Source: Bugulina stolonifera (taxonomy: Eukaryota > Bryozoa > Gymnolaemata > Cheilostomatida > Bugulidae). Taken from it: a DNA stretch of 64,000 nt. A model generated the notes under the pieces. The model saw only the letters and a program-made list of their open reading frames with translations. It ran no database searches and was not told the DNA's origin. The stretch covers positions 25,732,298 to 25,796,297 of the forward strand of contig OW285189.1 of the NCBI GenBank assembly GCA_935421135.1, read 5' to 3'. The translations under genes and the position numbers were made by a program. Shown one piece after another: positions 12,069 to 23,900 of the stretch. Position 1 is the stretch's first letter, and every line of letters starts with the position of its first letter.

Positions 12069-14791
12069 CTAAAATTGTATTAAAACTACTGGGAGGGCCA
12101 GTTAATAAGTAAAAATGATTTCATTATAAAATTCGATAAAATAGTAGGCCTAACACAGTTGCATACCTAACTTTTCAAGAGACAAGAGACTATTCGCAGT
12201 ATTCAAATTAATGAAAATACAAATGTAAACATAGTTCTAGTTCACCATTTCCATTATTGTGCACAAAAGCACATGGTAACTGCTATGAAAACTCCTCAAC
12301 CTACAAATGCAACAATAGATTGATGCAATAGCACAGAATTTAAAACCGACTGCAATGTTGGCAATGAGGATAACATAAGCATAAAACTAACTTATTTAAG
12401 ACGACAATTTATTAAAAAAACTTATTTTTTTATACACGTTTCGTTTGAAACGACCTCAATTTTCTTTCTTTGAAGATCTTTTTTGTACCTAAACATAAAT
12501 AAATGAAACCTTGGTAATTGGAGTCTGGTGCCACATAACTGATGATTTGATTGGCCTATATTCAAAGATCTATGATAATTTAAGTAACAGTCTATGTATT
12601 AGCAGAATTACCAGTTAACAAACTAGCCTACCAGTTACCAAACACAAAAGATTGTGCATTTTGATATGATGATGCGGAAACATGTAGGCCTACACATCTG
12701 GATGCATCAATATTCCACATGGAACTTTTGGAATTTATTCAATGTCTTAGCGACCATTTTTCAGGCATAGGCCAACATTCAGCCAAGTTTTCGGCCCACT
12801 TCTGTCACAGAGTCGAGAGCACCCCACCCTAGCATGAGCCAAAAGCAATATCCTCACTACCGTGCAAAGAACCGTGCGCCGATGATCTAGGGATGGCCTT
12901 TGGGCCTAGGCGGATGGCCACCTTCGAATTTTTATTTGCGATCTAGGTCGGTCCAAGAGGTAGTGAAAACACCAATAAGCTCAGAAATAAATATACTGTT
13001 ATGATAAATGAAGATTGCATGCACAGCCCTTTCCACTATCTTACATGCAGCAATAACACATGCTTTGTAAGACATTACCTACATGGACTCACACAAAGTT
13101 CATTGTCACGTTAGACCACCTAGGGTGTGGAAGTGGCTTGCCTCATATGGGACAGTGGGCAACATGAGTTGGAACAGTATTTCATTTATTAGTTCACGAG
13201 TTATTAAAAGTTGTGCTGTACAGGTCAGTGCTACCTGTCATTTGGGGACTACTCAAAGTATCAGCAGGGATGTTCTATCTTTAAATCTCAAACTGCTCTC
13301 GGTAGAAAGCTGTTATGGTACTGGTTGTAATTGGTTCTGATGGATCTTGGTAGGGCCTATGCCTCTGGTCTGGACTCTCATTTGTATCTGACTATTGTTG
13401 CAATGTTGCTGGACATAAACATATATCCAATAACGTCAACACTGTGAATAAGACATTGTGATATATTAAATATGCACTCCCCTATGCTTCTGTACACACA
13501 AAACTAGTAGCATACACAAAGACGTTTTGAAAGTGGACAGTTCAACACCGGACAATTTGAAATGCCTAACCCCAACTACCAGATTTTAACTAATTTTTAT
13601 TTTCAATGTTGTTTTTTATTAAATTAAATTAATTAATTAAAATTAATTATCTGCAAGTTGTGCTTCTAAATGCAATCCACACGATTTCGAACTGTCCTGT
13701 TTCGAACTGTCCAGTTGTGAAATGTCCTGCTTCGAACTGTCTTTTTCGAAATGTCCCTTTACCAATAATATAATGCAAATGTTAAATGTATAAAATTTAT
13801 ATTTAACATAAACATGATATGTTAATGTAATGTTTCATTTATTCTCAATGATAGAACATTTATACTACTTATTACTATTATTATATTTACATTAACATAA
13901 TATTATAATAATTATTATAATAAAGGTAATATATTTTGTATTATAATAATTTAACTTTAAATTTAATACTAAAAATATAAAATTATAATAATAATAATTA
14001 TTATTATAATTATTATTATAATAACATAATTATTATGATAATGATATCAATTATAATTAATTATTAGCTTGGTTTCTCCAACAAACTTTTTGGACTTTCG
14101 ACCTTCAGTATCATTAGATTACTGAAATAAGAATAGAATTGCCAACGTATATGTATAAAGATTGCAAAGATGATAAAAGGACTTCTAATCTGTAGAGTAG
14201 GCTAGTGGAGCGGCATGTAATATCGGAAATAACGGAAATGAGTCGTATAAATGAAATATAAGATGCTGCTGCTCGCTGTTTGATAGGTTGGGAATTCCAA
14301 ATAATGCTTTTATCTCCCAAAATCTTTCTTCTGCATCTTAATCAGCTTATCTAATAATGTAACATACTTCTTTGTATACTAAAGATTAGTATACTATTAA
14401 TCTTTTCTCAATTTTTTTGTTTTTAAGAGGAGAAACCGGCGAGTCTGTTAGCGAGTCTGAACGTCAAAATTGATGGGACGATATACCTGCAAATTTCCAT
14501 TGAGAGTGCAGATAAACTTTCACATGTGATAGTATAGAACACATGTGGTGCACTAAAAATATACTCATGACCATGAACTTTGATAATGACCTACATAGTA
14601 GATAAATCATTTCAAAAGTTCATCATGTGCCAGCCCACCTCTCAACGCTATAATTATAAGTTACTTAAGTTAGGAGGAAAAGCGGGCAAAAATTAGCCAA
14701 TCATTTTAGACGGGCACTTTATCGTAGCGATTTAAAACATTCGGTGAAACTGTGCCACAGGCACACGTATGCTCCAGCTTACCTTTAAAAC
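12069..14791. other. Gene-free stretch with dispersed-repeat fragments
   Basis: 12760-12975 shares blocks with 24826-25076 (notably CGGTCCAAGAGGT), so both are copies of a dispersed repeat. 13540-13760 repeats the words CGAACTGTCC and GAAATGTCC several times, suggesting a degenerate repeat or MITE end. 13770-14070 is an almost pure A/T tract rich in ATTATTA runs. The 85-residue plus frame at 13083-13340 has no recognisable feature. Confidence 0.4.
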
Positions 14792-14937
14792 ATGGCAAAT
14801 CTTTACAAGGTGGTTATTGTGATCGTTTTATTTTCCTGGTTTATCAGTTCCACAGAAAATAAATTGATAGCGACTCCACGCTGCCCTAAGCCTACTGATA
14901 TACAAATCATAGAGGTAACACCCCAGGAGATAACTCT
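14792..14937 (+). CDS. Short secreted-protein ORF or first coding exon with signal peptide
   Basis: An ATG at 14792 opens a frame whose first about 20 residues form a hydrophobic signal-peptide-like core (VVIVIVLFSWFI) followed by SSTEN, a plausible cleavage region, and a single Cys (TPRCPKPTD). The frame reaches a stop at 14937 after 48 codons. A GTAACA donor at 14914/14915 would make it a first exon ending in phase 0. It lies upstream on the same strand as the secreted-looking 18932-19521 gene. That gene's first identified exon needs phase 1, so at least one exon would be missing between them. No downstream partner exon could be confirmed. Confidence 0.3.
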
Positions 14938-16941
14938 ATGATACAAATAGACTTTGTGAAGAAAGACTTTGATGTAGAGAAATTCCAAGGAGTGTGGTAG
15001 GTTTCTTATATTTGACTTTAGTTTGCTAAGAGATGTTGGTGCAGGATTGAGCAGTAAATGAGATAGCCTTTGGTTTTTGTCAGAATTGAGACAAATTGGT
15101 GTTGTGTTTAGCACTGCACGTAACCGAATTTGCTTTTGTTTGCCAACATGGATAAGTTTGAATGTCGAATTTCACTTGAATTTTAATAAAATTTCTGGTC
15201 CTCATTCTCGCAACTGAGGAGCATAAATGTAGAGTGTAAGATGACTAAATTATATTATAAAGATTTGAACACTGAGTTATACACTTCACATACACTGAGT
15301 TATATATGAGCGCGAGAGCCGATCGAGTAATGCTGTCTTGAATAAAAATCTCTACTTGCAATTATCACTGACCAACATGTCGCAGCCGGAGGGGGCCAAT
15401 ATACCATCGGCCTCCACTAATTTTCAATGAATTAATGAAATCAGCAAAACACTTGGGTCTGACCTAACATCAAGAGGGTCGACTAGGACATAACAAGTCG
15501 GTCGAGGAATTGGATGTATAGGTATAAAATGATACATACATTGTACATGTACATGTAGATACAAATCACAATGATGGGTAGTCACAAAAGCTGAGTTAAA
15601 ACTCTGGTTTCTTACAGCAGCAAAAGCCTGCCATATGTGCAGAGCGTACCTGTTAATCTGCAGAATGTACCAAACGTACCTGTTAATCTGCAGACAGATA
15701 TTCAAATTGGAAGTCAAGAAAAAGGAACACTTCTAACTAATAAAAATAATTTTCAATATCATCAAACCCTCAGATGAAGCAAGTAAAAAATGGTTAAATT
15801 AAGCAAACAGCAAGCTCACCAAGTAGAAATAGAGTCATGGTATGGTGTCATATACTCAACCAATCGTAGTATCGCACGCACCGTGTTTTGGCATCTGGAG
15901 GTTTGGAGACGCTGCAACCTCACCCAAGTCCTGATACCACAAACTGTTTGTTCGAGGAGCACAGTACAATGTAGAACCAGTTCATCAATTATATGGCAAA
16001 TAATTATATATTATATAATTACTTATTATAGCAGTATTAGTCGGTTTTCTGTGGTTATAAAATATTAAGTACACTGTACACATTTTATACTCCTCCCGCT
16101 ACATGCAGAACCCACTAGCCACTTTCTAAGTTACAGAGCTCACATAGGTACATGTTTTGGCTCACTACTGGAACCCTTGACTGGTTCTAGAATTATACAA
16201 TTTTGAATAAAGGTTTCTCTAGTGCTGCACGGTGTTTTAGTGTCATACAATTTTTTGGAATTAACCTCTCTCAGCTCAAAAAAGGCTAAATTTCCAAATG
16301 AAAAACCGAACCGAAAACGGCGGTGGGATTCGGTCCAGTTTTTATATTGGTAAATCGTATCTATCCCATCATTTCTTTAGCCTGCCCATCGTACAATATG
16401 CATATTGCACCTATTTCAATCTTTATACTACTGTGCCATCATTGACATTCATGCTTTGCTGCAACCAACGTTGGCATCCAGTGATGCTTTGGTGTGGTTT
16501 TATTCACATATATTTACTGCAAATAATTAGACATATTAAATAGTTACAATAATAATCATAGGACATAATATAGGCCATTTTAGTTAAAAGCGGATTGTGA
16601 CAACTTCCAAAATTAAAAAAAAACTGAGCAGTAGCAAACGACTTCAGTATCAGTCAGCTTTTTTAAGATACAAAAAAAGAACTGAATTCAAGTGCAAAAA
16701 ATTTGAGTTGACACAAGGAATTTCAAAGAAATAAAGATGTACGTCTATTCCCATATCGATATGTTCATATTATTTGACCGATGTAATTACTGTAATAGCA
16801 GGTGCTGAGTCTCACGACACAGTTCATGACACTACAACCAGAGGTCAGCCTGGGCCACACATTAATCTGATTATCTACTCTTAGTTGAAATACGTAGTAC
16901 CGTCATGTCATCTACTTCCTGTGGGCAGCGCCGGATGTAAA
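14938..16941. other. No gene recognised
   Basis: Mixed AT-rich sequence. Small open frames here (for example 15424-15717 minus, 15790-16068 plus) show neither motifs nor splice context. Confidence 0.3.
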
Positions 16942-17157
16942 GACTGCTACTGGGCTAACATAGAGTGGGCCAGACTGCTACTGGGCTAACATAGAGTGGG
17001 CCAGACTGCTACTGGGCTAACATAGAGTGGGTCAGACTGCTACTGGGCTAACATAGAGTGGGTCAGACTGCTACTGGGCTAACATAGAGTGGGTCAGACT
17101 GCTACTGGGCTAACATAGAGTGGGTCAGACTGCTACTGGGCTAACATAGAGTGGGCT
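16942..17157. repeat. 31-bp minisatellite, about 7 copies
   Basis: Head-to-tail copies of a 31-bp unit with core CTACTGGGCTAACATAGAG. Copies differ only at a few positions (gggcca / gggtca / gggcta). Confidence 0.9.
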
Positions 17158-17208
17158 AGAGCAATAGGCCTCCACCAGGTACAAGCATAACCATTCTTGA
17201 AATTATGC

Positions 17209-17731
17209 AAATAGTAGATACATGTACTATCTAAATAGTAAATACATGTACTATCTAAATAGTAAATACATGTACTATCTAAATAGTAAATAAACGTACT
17301 ATCTAAATAGTAGCTACATGTACTATCTAAATAGTAGATACATGTACTATCTAAATAGTAAATACATGTACTATCTAAATAGTAGATACATGTACTATCT
17401 AAATAGTAGATACATGTACTATCTAAATAGTAGATACATGTACTATCTAAATAGTAGATACATGTACTATCTAAATAGTAGATACATGTACTATCTAAAT
17501 AGTAGATACATGTACTATCTAAATAGTAGATACATGTACTATCTAAATAGTAAATACATGTACTATCTAAATAGTAAATACATGTACTATCTAAATAGTA
17601 AATACATGTACTATCTAAATAGTAGATACATGTACTATCTAAATAGTAGATACATGTACTATCTAAATAGTAGATACATGTACTATCTAAATAGTAGATA
17701 CATGTACTATCTAAATAGTAGATACATGTAA
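17209..17731. repeat. 24-bp minisatellite, about 22 copies
   Basis: Copies of a 24-bp unit containing ACATGTACTATCTAAATAGT. Because 24 is a multiple of three, both strands stay open for the whole array (201 and 137 codon frames of an 8-residue repeat). These frames are by-products of the repeat and not genes. Confidence 0.95.
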
Positions 17732-18000
17732 ATGGCATAATTTAGGTTGTTGTGTTTTATGAGGTTGGGCACATTTTCACCAAGGATAAAAAATCAGGAC
17801 AGCTGGGAAATTAGTAGGGACAGACACAAAAACCCGGGGGTGTCCTGACAAAATCTGGACACTTGGCATTTAACAAGCATGATAGTTATAGTTTTTATTA
17901 AATCTAATTATTCAATAAATAGAAGAAAAAATCCCATACACCGTTAGTTATGCATGATCACATGACATATAGCCTGATAATATAAGAATATTAAATGACC

Positions 18001-18217
18001 TATATGATGTATGTTTTAGCAAGGAATTTATTTTGAGCAGTCAGAGACCTGTTTCAACTCCATGAAAATACCAGTTCCTGTGGTGGCCAAACCCCCCAAC
18101 ATCATATACATGTGAAGTGCAAGGTGGCCATAATAAGAGGGACTGGTTATTTCATGATTTGAAACAAGTCTCTGACTGCTCAAAAATAAATTCCTTGCTA
18201 AAAATTACATCATATAT
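18001..18217. mobile_element. Hairpin MITE with about 55-bp inverted arms
   Basis: The arm at 18001-18055 (TATATGATGTA, TTTTAGCAAGGAATTTATTT, GAGCAGTCAGAGAC) is repeated in reverse complement at about 18161-18217 with few differences. The loop holds a copy of GGTGGCCAAACCCCC, which also occurs just outside the right arm. No coding capacity. The structure fits a non-autonomous foldback/MITE element; the target duplication could not be fixed. Confidence 0.6.
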
Positions 18218-18931
18218 ATAAAACAGTGGCCAAACCCCCTAAATGACCTCCAATGTATGTTTTACTTGCTTGCTCATATTTAGTCATGATTGTGTTGCAG
18301 CCTTATATTTCCTGTGTAGATCCATAAAACAAAATGTCTGTTTCATGGATCTTCCTTTTGTTCTCCATATTTCTATTAGCCATTAGGTATATAAATGTAC
18401 TAGTACTTCATGGTAGTGTCATCTTGTACATTCTTACATTGTTTGACGTTGTCTGCATTATTCATTTACGGTCTGCCCAGTCTCACCTAGGATTTGGGTA
18501 GAGCATATTTGAAATAAGACGAGCTCTGATTTTCTATAATCTTCAGTTGCTTGTTGGCTGCTAATAAAGTAAAGCCTCTTACTATGCATAAATATGTACA
18601 ATGTATATGAATATGAATATATACAAAGGCTCATGTATATGAGATCTTGCTGCTAACAGATACGGTGCTAGGGTTATCCAGGACTGCCTTTAGAACCCAC
18701 AGTTCCTCTGCATAATCGGTGCCACACCTCCTAGATGCCGGTTTGTACCTTGTGGGAGACAGCCCATGTAGGTGCAGTGCCACGCAAGTAGGCTAGTGTG
18801 GAACTAATATTGGTGCATACCCTCTGGTAATCAACCCATACATACCCAACCCACCTGACGCTTGGGTTGTGTCACTGAGACTGTGGTGGATTTGGGTATA
18901 TGCATGTACATTATATTAAGTTGTCTTGCAG

Positions 18932-19521
18932 GTTACTCCAGTGGACACATGGTGGGTCACTGGCCAGTGGTGCCATTTGTTAAGATTCCCAACACTGTGG
19001 TAGCTCTTGATGAAGAGTACAATTGGTATATAGAGTTCCAGTGTGCCGAGATACTAAAGAGAGTTGTGTTTACAGGTTAGTATTCCAGAAAGTACCGCAT
19101 ATTATTATGTACCAAATAGAAATGATCCATGCATATAGTAGCAGAGCCTCTGGTTGTCACTACACTGGTACTCTTACTCTGGTTGGCACTACACTGGTAC
19201 TCTTACTCTGGTTGGCACTACACTGGTACTCTTACTCTGGTTGTTACTACACTGGTACTCTTACTCTGGTTTATGCTGTACTACTACGCCTCCACTACCC
19301 ATCTGGATATAACGATATGTATATATGAATATATTTGGGTTATTTTGCTCTCAGGGATTCAGTTCTACAGCAGACAGAGGTACCCACAGCAAGGAGAATT
19401 GGAGATGATGTTTGATGTAGCCAGGAAGCAGGGACTAGAGTACTGGATGGACAAAGGCCGTAAAGTACATGTAGTCGACCATACTGGCTGTAACTATCCT
19501 CCAGTCAACTGGGAATACTAA
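18932..19521 (+). CDS. 3' exons of a secreted-type protein, violaxanthin de-epoxidase/lipocalin-like C-terminus
   Basis: Two plus-strand exons, 18932-19075 and 19355-19521, join in frame (TTTACAG then GGATTCAG) and end in TAA. The peptide contains NWYIEFQC, VFTGIQFYSRQ, a helical stretch (ELEMMFDVARKQGLEYWM) and VVDHTGCNYPP. The order aromatic-rich strand, tyrosine/arginine strand, helix, Asp-x-x-x-Cys-x-x-Pro-Pro resembles the end of the lipocalin domain of violaxanthin de-epoxidase-like proteins, which animals also possess in secreted form. Upstream exons (18932 needs one base of a preceding codon) were not identified; the signal-peptide ORF at 14792 may belong to it. The intron holds a 29-bp tandem repeat. 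The gene converges on the 3' end of the ABCG2-like gene. Family assignment is tentative. Confidence 0.5.
19148..19275. repeat. 29-bp tandem repeat, about 4 copies, in an intron
   Basis: Repeats of a unit containing CTACACTGGTACTCTTACTC between the two last exons of the lipocalin-like gene. A looser repeat of an ACTGAACCAC...CTAACC type follows the stop codon at 19530-19680. Confidence 0.8.
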
Positions 19522-20922
19522 GTCCTGATCCTACTGAACCACAGTCACTAACCATGGTGAACCACTATGTCCTAACTCTACTGAACCACTGTCACTAGCC
19601 CTACTCAACCACTGTCACTAACAACCCTACTCAACCACTACGTTCTAACCTTACTGAACCACTACTACTAACCTTGGTACATTTATTTCTGAGTAGACTG
19701 TTTTCATATTGATACTAGGAAATTATAAGTAAATAAAAGGCAAGCTGAATTATACATTATGTGTCAATTCAATGTTGTGTTGTAACTTGGCTATGTATGA
19801 GTGTCTCTTTGACTCATTCCTTAGCATAAAATATCCCCACCAAGAGAAAATTCAGTTAACCCTTTGGCAGGGAGGTTTCCCCCCCATATGCAGGTCCTGT
19901 ATGCAGGTCCTGGTGCCAGAATTATCTTTTTAAATTGCTAAATGTGGTTGCAAGCTGTGAATTACGACCCCCATGTTGTACTAGCATTTTTATGATAACA
20001 AAAATATAGAGTTTGTCCTGAATTGAAGAACTTTTTGCATTGCAGCTGCTACATGTACTAAACATGGTAAGATTTCATGTGGCATGTTGAATAGTAGAAC
20101 ATATAATCTCATGGTTGACAATAAAAGAAGCACCCACTGGGAATCCAACTCTGCAAGACAAAAACGCATTCTGTACTAAAAGAGTAAAGACTATGGCTGA
20201 TCCTAAGCTGGATTCGCTAGTTAGACTGAGTCTTAGATACTACAGCTATATACCAACTCTATACTGACTATCTGTGCACTAATGCTAACATAATATAATA
20301 TTATTATAATTTTATATGATTGTTTTATTGTATACAGTTGCATACAACTACATATAACATTGAGCACACCATGTCTGATATATCAATTTGCAGTCACTAG
20401 CAAAAATAAGGATATAATATGTAGCACATGCACATGTTACTATTTGGGTATTATATCATATTATTATTATGCAATCTTCTTGTCAGCAAATCTAGAAGCT
20501 GGCACGGACCAATGGCACTAAATAATATAAACACAAACAAATTAAAATACAAATCAATTAGATTAGATGCAAAATATGAACTAAATGTGATAAAATGAAC
20601 TGCACCACCTGATGTAGCATAATATAGCACATAAATAGGAACTTTGTCACTATCTACCAAGAGTGACTTGAGATATCAATTCAAGTACTACTTGAGCTAC
20701 TCAACCAGGAATTAAGTCATACATGAGCAGTTTCTTTACTGTATATATAATGTATACCACATGGAATGGAATGCTTTTTATCAATAAACAATAAATAACA
20801 CCAGTATACCCCTATATATAACAGTGGTAAACATCAGTGTTAAAATACAATGTAGAAACACATTATGGCTGAAATACACCAAACGATTATGGCTAGTATA
20901 ATGGTTCACTCCACTTTCCCAT

Positions 20923-23900
20923 CTATTTTAACTTCTGTACACGTCTCAGCTGTATATAAGCTATCAACATAAATACCAAAGCAAAGCCAGCCAGTGCTAT
21001 AATGTTAACCCACAAGTCTATTGGGTCCTTGTAGTACAGGCCTTGAGCCTCCAGGTAGGCATCTTTGTTACCACGGATACTGAAATACAAATACATACTA
21101 TAAGACAGCAAGAGAGCCTGAATTTACTTATTATACTACCAACATAGATAACTCCCCCTACTACTTACTCTGGTATATATCTTAGTACTACTTACCTACT
21201 ACTTACTCTGGTATATACCTTAGTACTACTCACCTACTACTTACTCTGGTATATACCTTAGTACTACTTACCTACTACTTACTCTGGTATATACCTTAGT
21301 ACTACTTACCTACTACTTACTCTGGTATATATCTTAGTACTACTTACCTACTACTTACTCTGGTATATATCTTAGTACTACTCACCAATTCAACTGCTCA
21401 TGAGTGACAGGGTTTGTCACATTCAGTAGAAATTTGCTGACATCAACATTGGAGAACTCATTTATCTCTAGAGCCTGTAAATACATGTACTTTAATAGTA
21501 ATACAAATAGATATCATTGTTAGATGTATCAACTGTATCAACTGTACCAACTGTATCAACGATAGTGGAAGGAGAGATGGATCACCAAAAGCTGTGCCCC
21601 TCCCCTCCCCTTGCAATGGCGACCTTGATTAAACAAGGAGTTATGCTACCTTGCACTGCAATCACTGTAGTACACTAAATACTACACTGCATACACCCTC
21701 TACAACACTGTGACTGTATATACATGTACACTCTACTATACTGTGTATACACCCTACTACATTGTATATACACTGTATATACAATGTAGTAGAATGTATA
21801 TACAGTGTATTAGAGTGTATATACAGTGTAGTAGAGTGTATATACACTGTAGTAGTGTACACTGTATATACAGTGTAGTGTAGTAGAGTGTATATACAGT
21901 GTATTAGAGTGTATATACACTGTAGTAGAGTGTATGCACAGTGTATATACACTCTACTACAGTGTATATACAGTGTACACTACTACACTGTATATACACT
22001 CTAATACACTGTGTACTTATAATATACACTCTACTGCACTGTATATACACTGTACACTACTACACTGTATATACACTCTACTACACTGTATATACACTCT
22101 ACTACACTGTGTACTTATAATATACACTCTACTACACTGTACATACACTCTAATACACTACACTGTATATACACTGTACACTACTACACTGTATATACAC
22201 TCTAATACACTGTGTACTTATAATAAACACTCTACTGCATTGTACATATATTATAATATTATACTCTATAGAGTAAAGTGGAAGACAACTCCAAAAAGTT
22301 TCATAGTTCCCAAAATATCACTTTATTCTTTTAGTAGACAATGCCAAAGTGTAGCTGGGCATATATGTTATGCAATTATAGTAAACAACTAGTCTAAAAA
22401 TGTAGTAATATTGGTACTAATAGTCTAAACCGGTCATCTGACATAAATTATATTGTGACACATTGTTCCTTGCATATAAGCAACAAATGGTAGAGTGTCC
22501 TGCAATTCCAAACTAGGTTTTATTACAAGTACACACAGTGTAAGTGTCACCTGTGTTGTGTACCCTCATGCCTGACTCTGGTATACTCTGAGCGCTGCCA
22601 GCAGCACTGATGAAGTAGAAAACAATAAATGGGTAGACAACTTCAAATTGAGACCTGTTTACCACGATGACTAAACAGTGTATAAAATTCATAATAATAA
22701 TAATTGACCTACAGACCCTGGTATAGAGTATGAATACGGTGTAGGTGTAGGTTAACTGATATACAGCCAATGTGCAGAGCATTCTTTTCCATTTATTGCG
22801 GAAGTATTTGTATAATATAGCATTAGTAGATGACTAGATGTAACAGGGAAAGAGAAACTCTATTCTCAAATTGCTACCCATCTGGAATTGGAGAGTCCCA
22901 GTGAATTGACACCACAAATAGCAAAAACAAGACAGAGCTGTAAGCATCATCAAGTCAGAGGCAAACACTCTAGTAGTTGAGCTATCTAACCAGAAAATAT
23001 GAACAGAATATTCTACAGAGTGCCAAAAATTCTATGACTGCATCCCTAAACCAAGTATCACACTGCTACATTTAGCTGACACTATACTATCCCATGTGGT
23101 AAGGGCTCTGGACTTTCATGTGTGAGTCCCAGGGTCGATTCCCATAAGGGTTATTGGTGGTGTTAGGAAGGGCATCCAACCTTATAAGGCTCCTGTGCTA
23201 CTTCAGTTAACTTTACCATTGGTGAAGTGCCTTCTCCACACCAAAGCAGATAGCTTTAGATCATTGCTTTCTTATCTGGGATTAATAGCGGGAAGTAAAA
23301 TTTGGAGGTTTTTTTATACCATCCCATTGACTTGGTAGTCACATATTATTCAGGTTTCCAAGTCAAGTCACACTGATGTTCAAGTCAAGTCAGCAAGTTG
23401 GCAAGTCCGAAATCAAGTCAAGTCAATCCTATGACTTTGACCCAGCTTTGGTCTAAAACCCAAATCCCGGCCCCGCTGGACAGTGTCCACTCCTTATCTT
23501 ATCTCATTTATAAATAACCTGAGATCATAAACTCGTTCATCTCATGTGATCAAAGTATGTATCAAAATATGAGTAAACTTCAAGTATATACGTGTATATG
23601 TATATACTAGTTAGCTACTTGCATATGTACAGTATACGTACCGCAATGCTATAGTAGAAAAGACTGATGTACTTGAGTTTACCAAACCAGGCTTCCTTCA
23701 GGTTAACTAGTAATCCACTGAATACCTGTAACATAGTGATACAGTTGTGTAGGTGTCATACACACATTATTATATTTACATGGTAACAATTCCATGCTGT
23801 CATTACATGACTCCTACTACTGTACAAACCATACATGTAACAAGTACGTATGTACTCAGAAGTACCTTAATGCCATCTTACCATCTGAAAGACATAGACT

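Noticed and set aside
16942..17731. CRISPR-like appearance of regularly repeated units
   Set aside because: Units are directly adjacent with no unique spacers, and the genome is eukaryotic; these are minisatellites.
17133..17738. 201-codon minus frame and 137-codon plus frame
   Set aside because: Artefact of the 24-bp minisatellite; both strands are open because the unit lacks stops in one frame.
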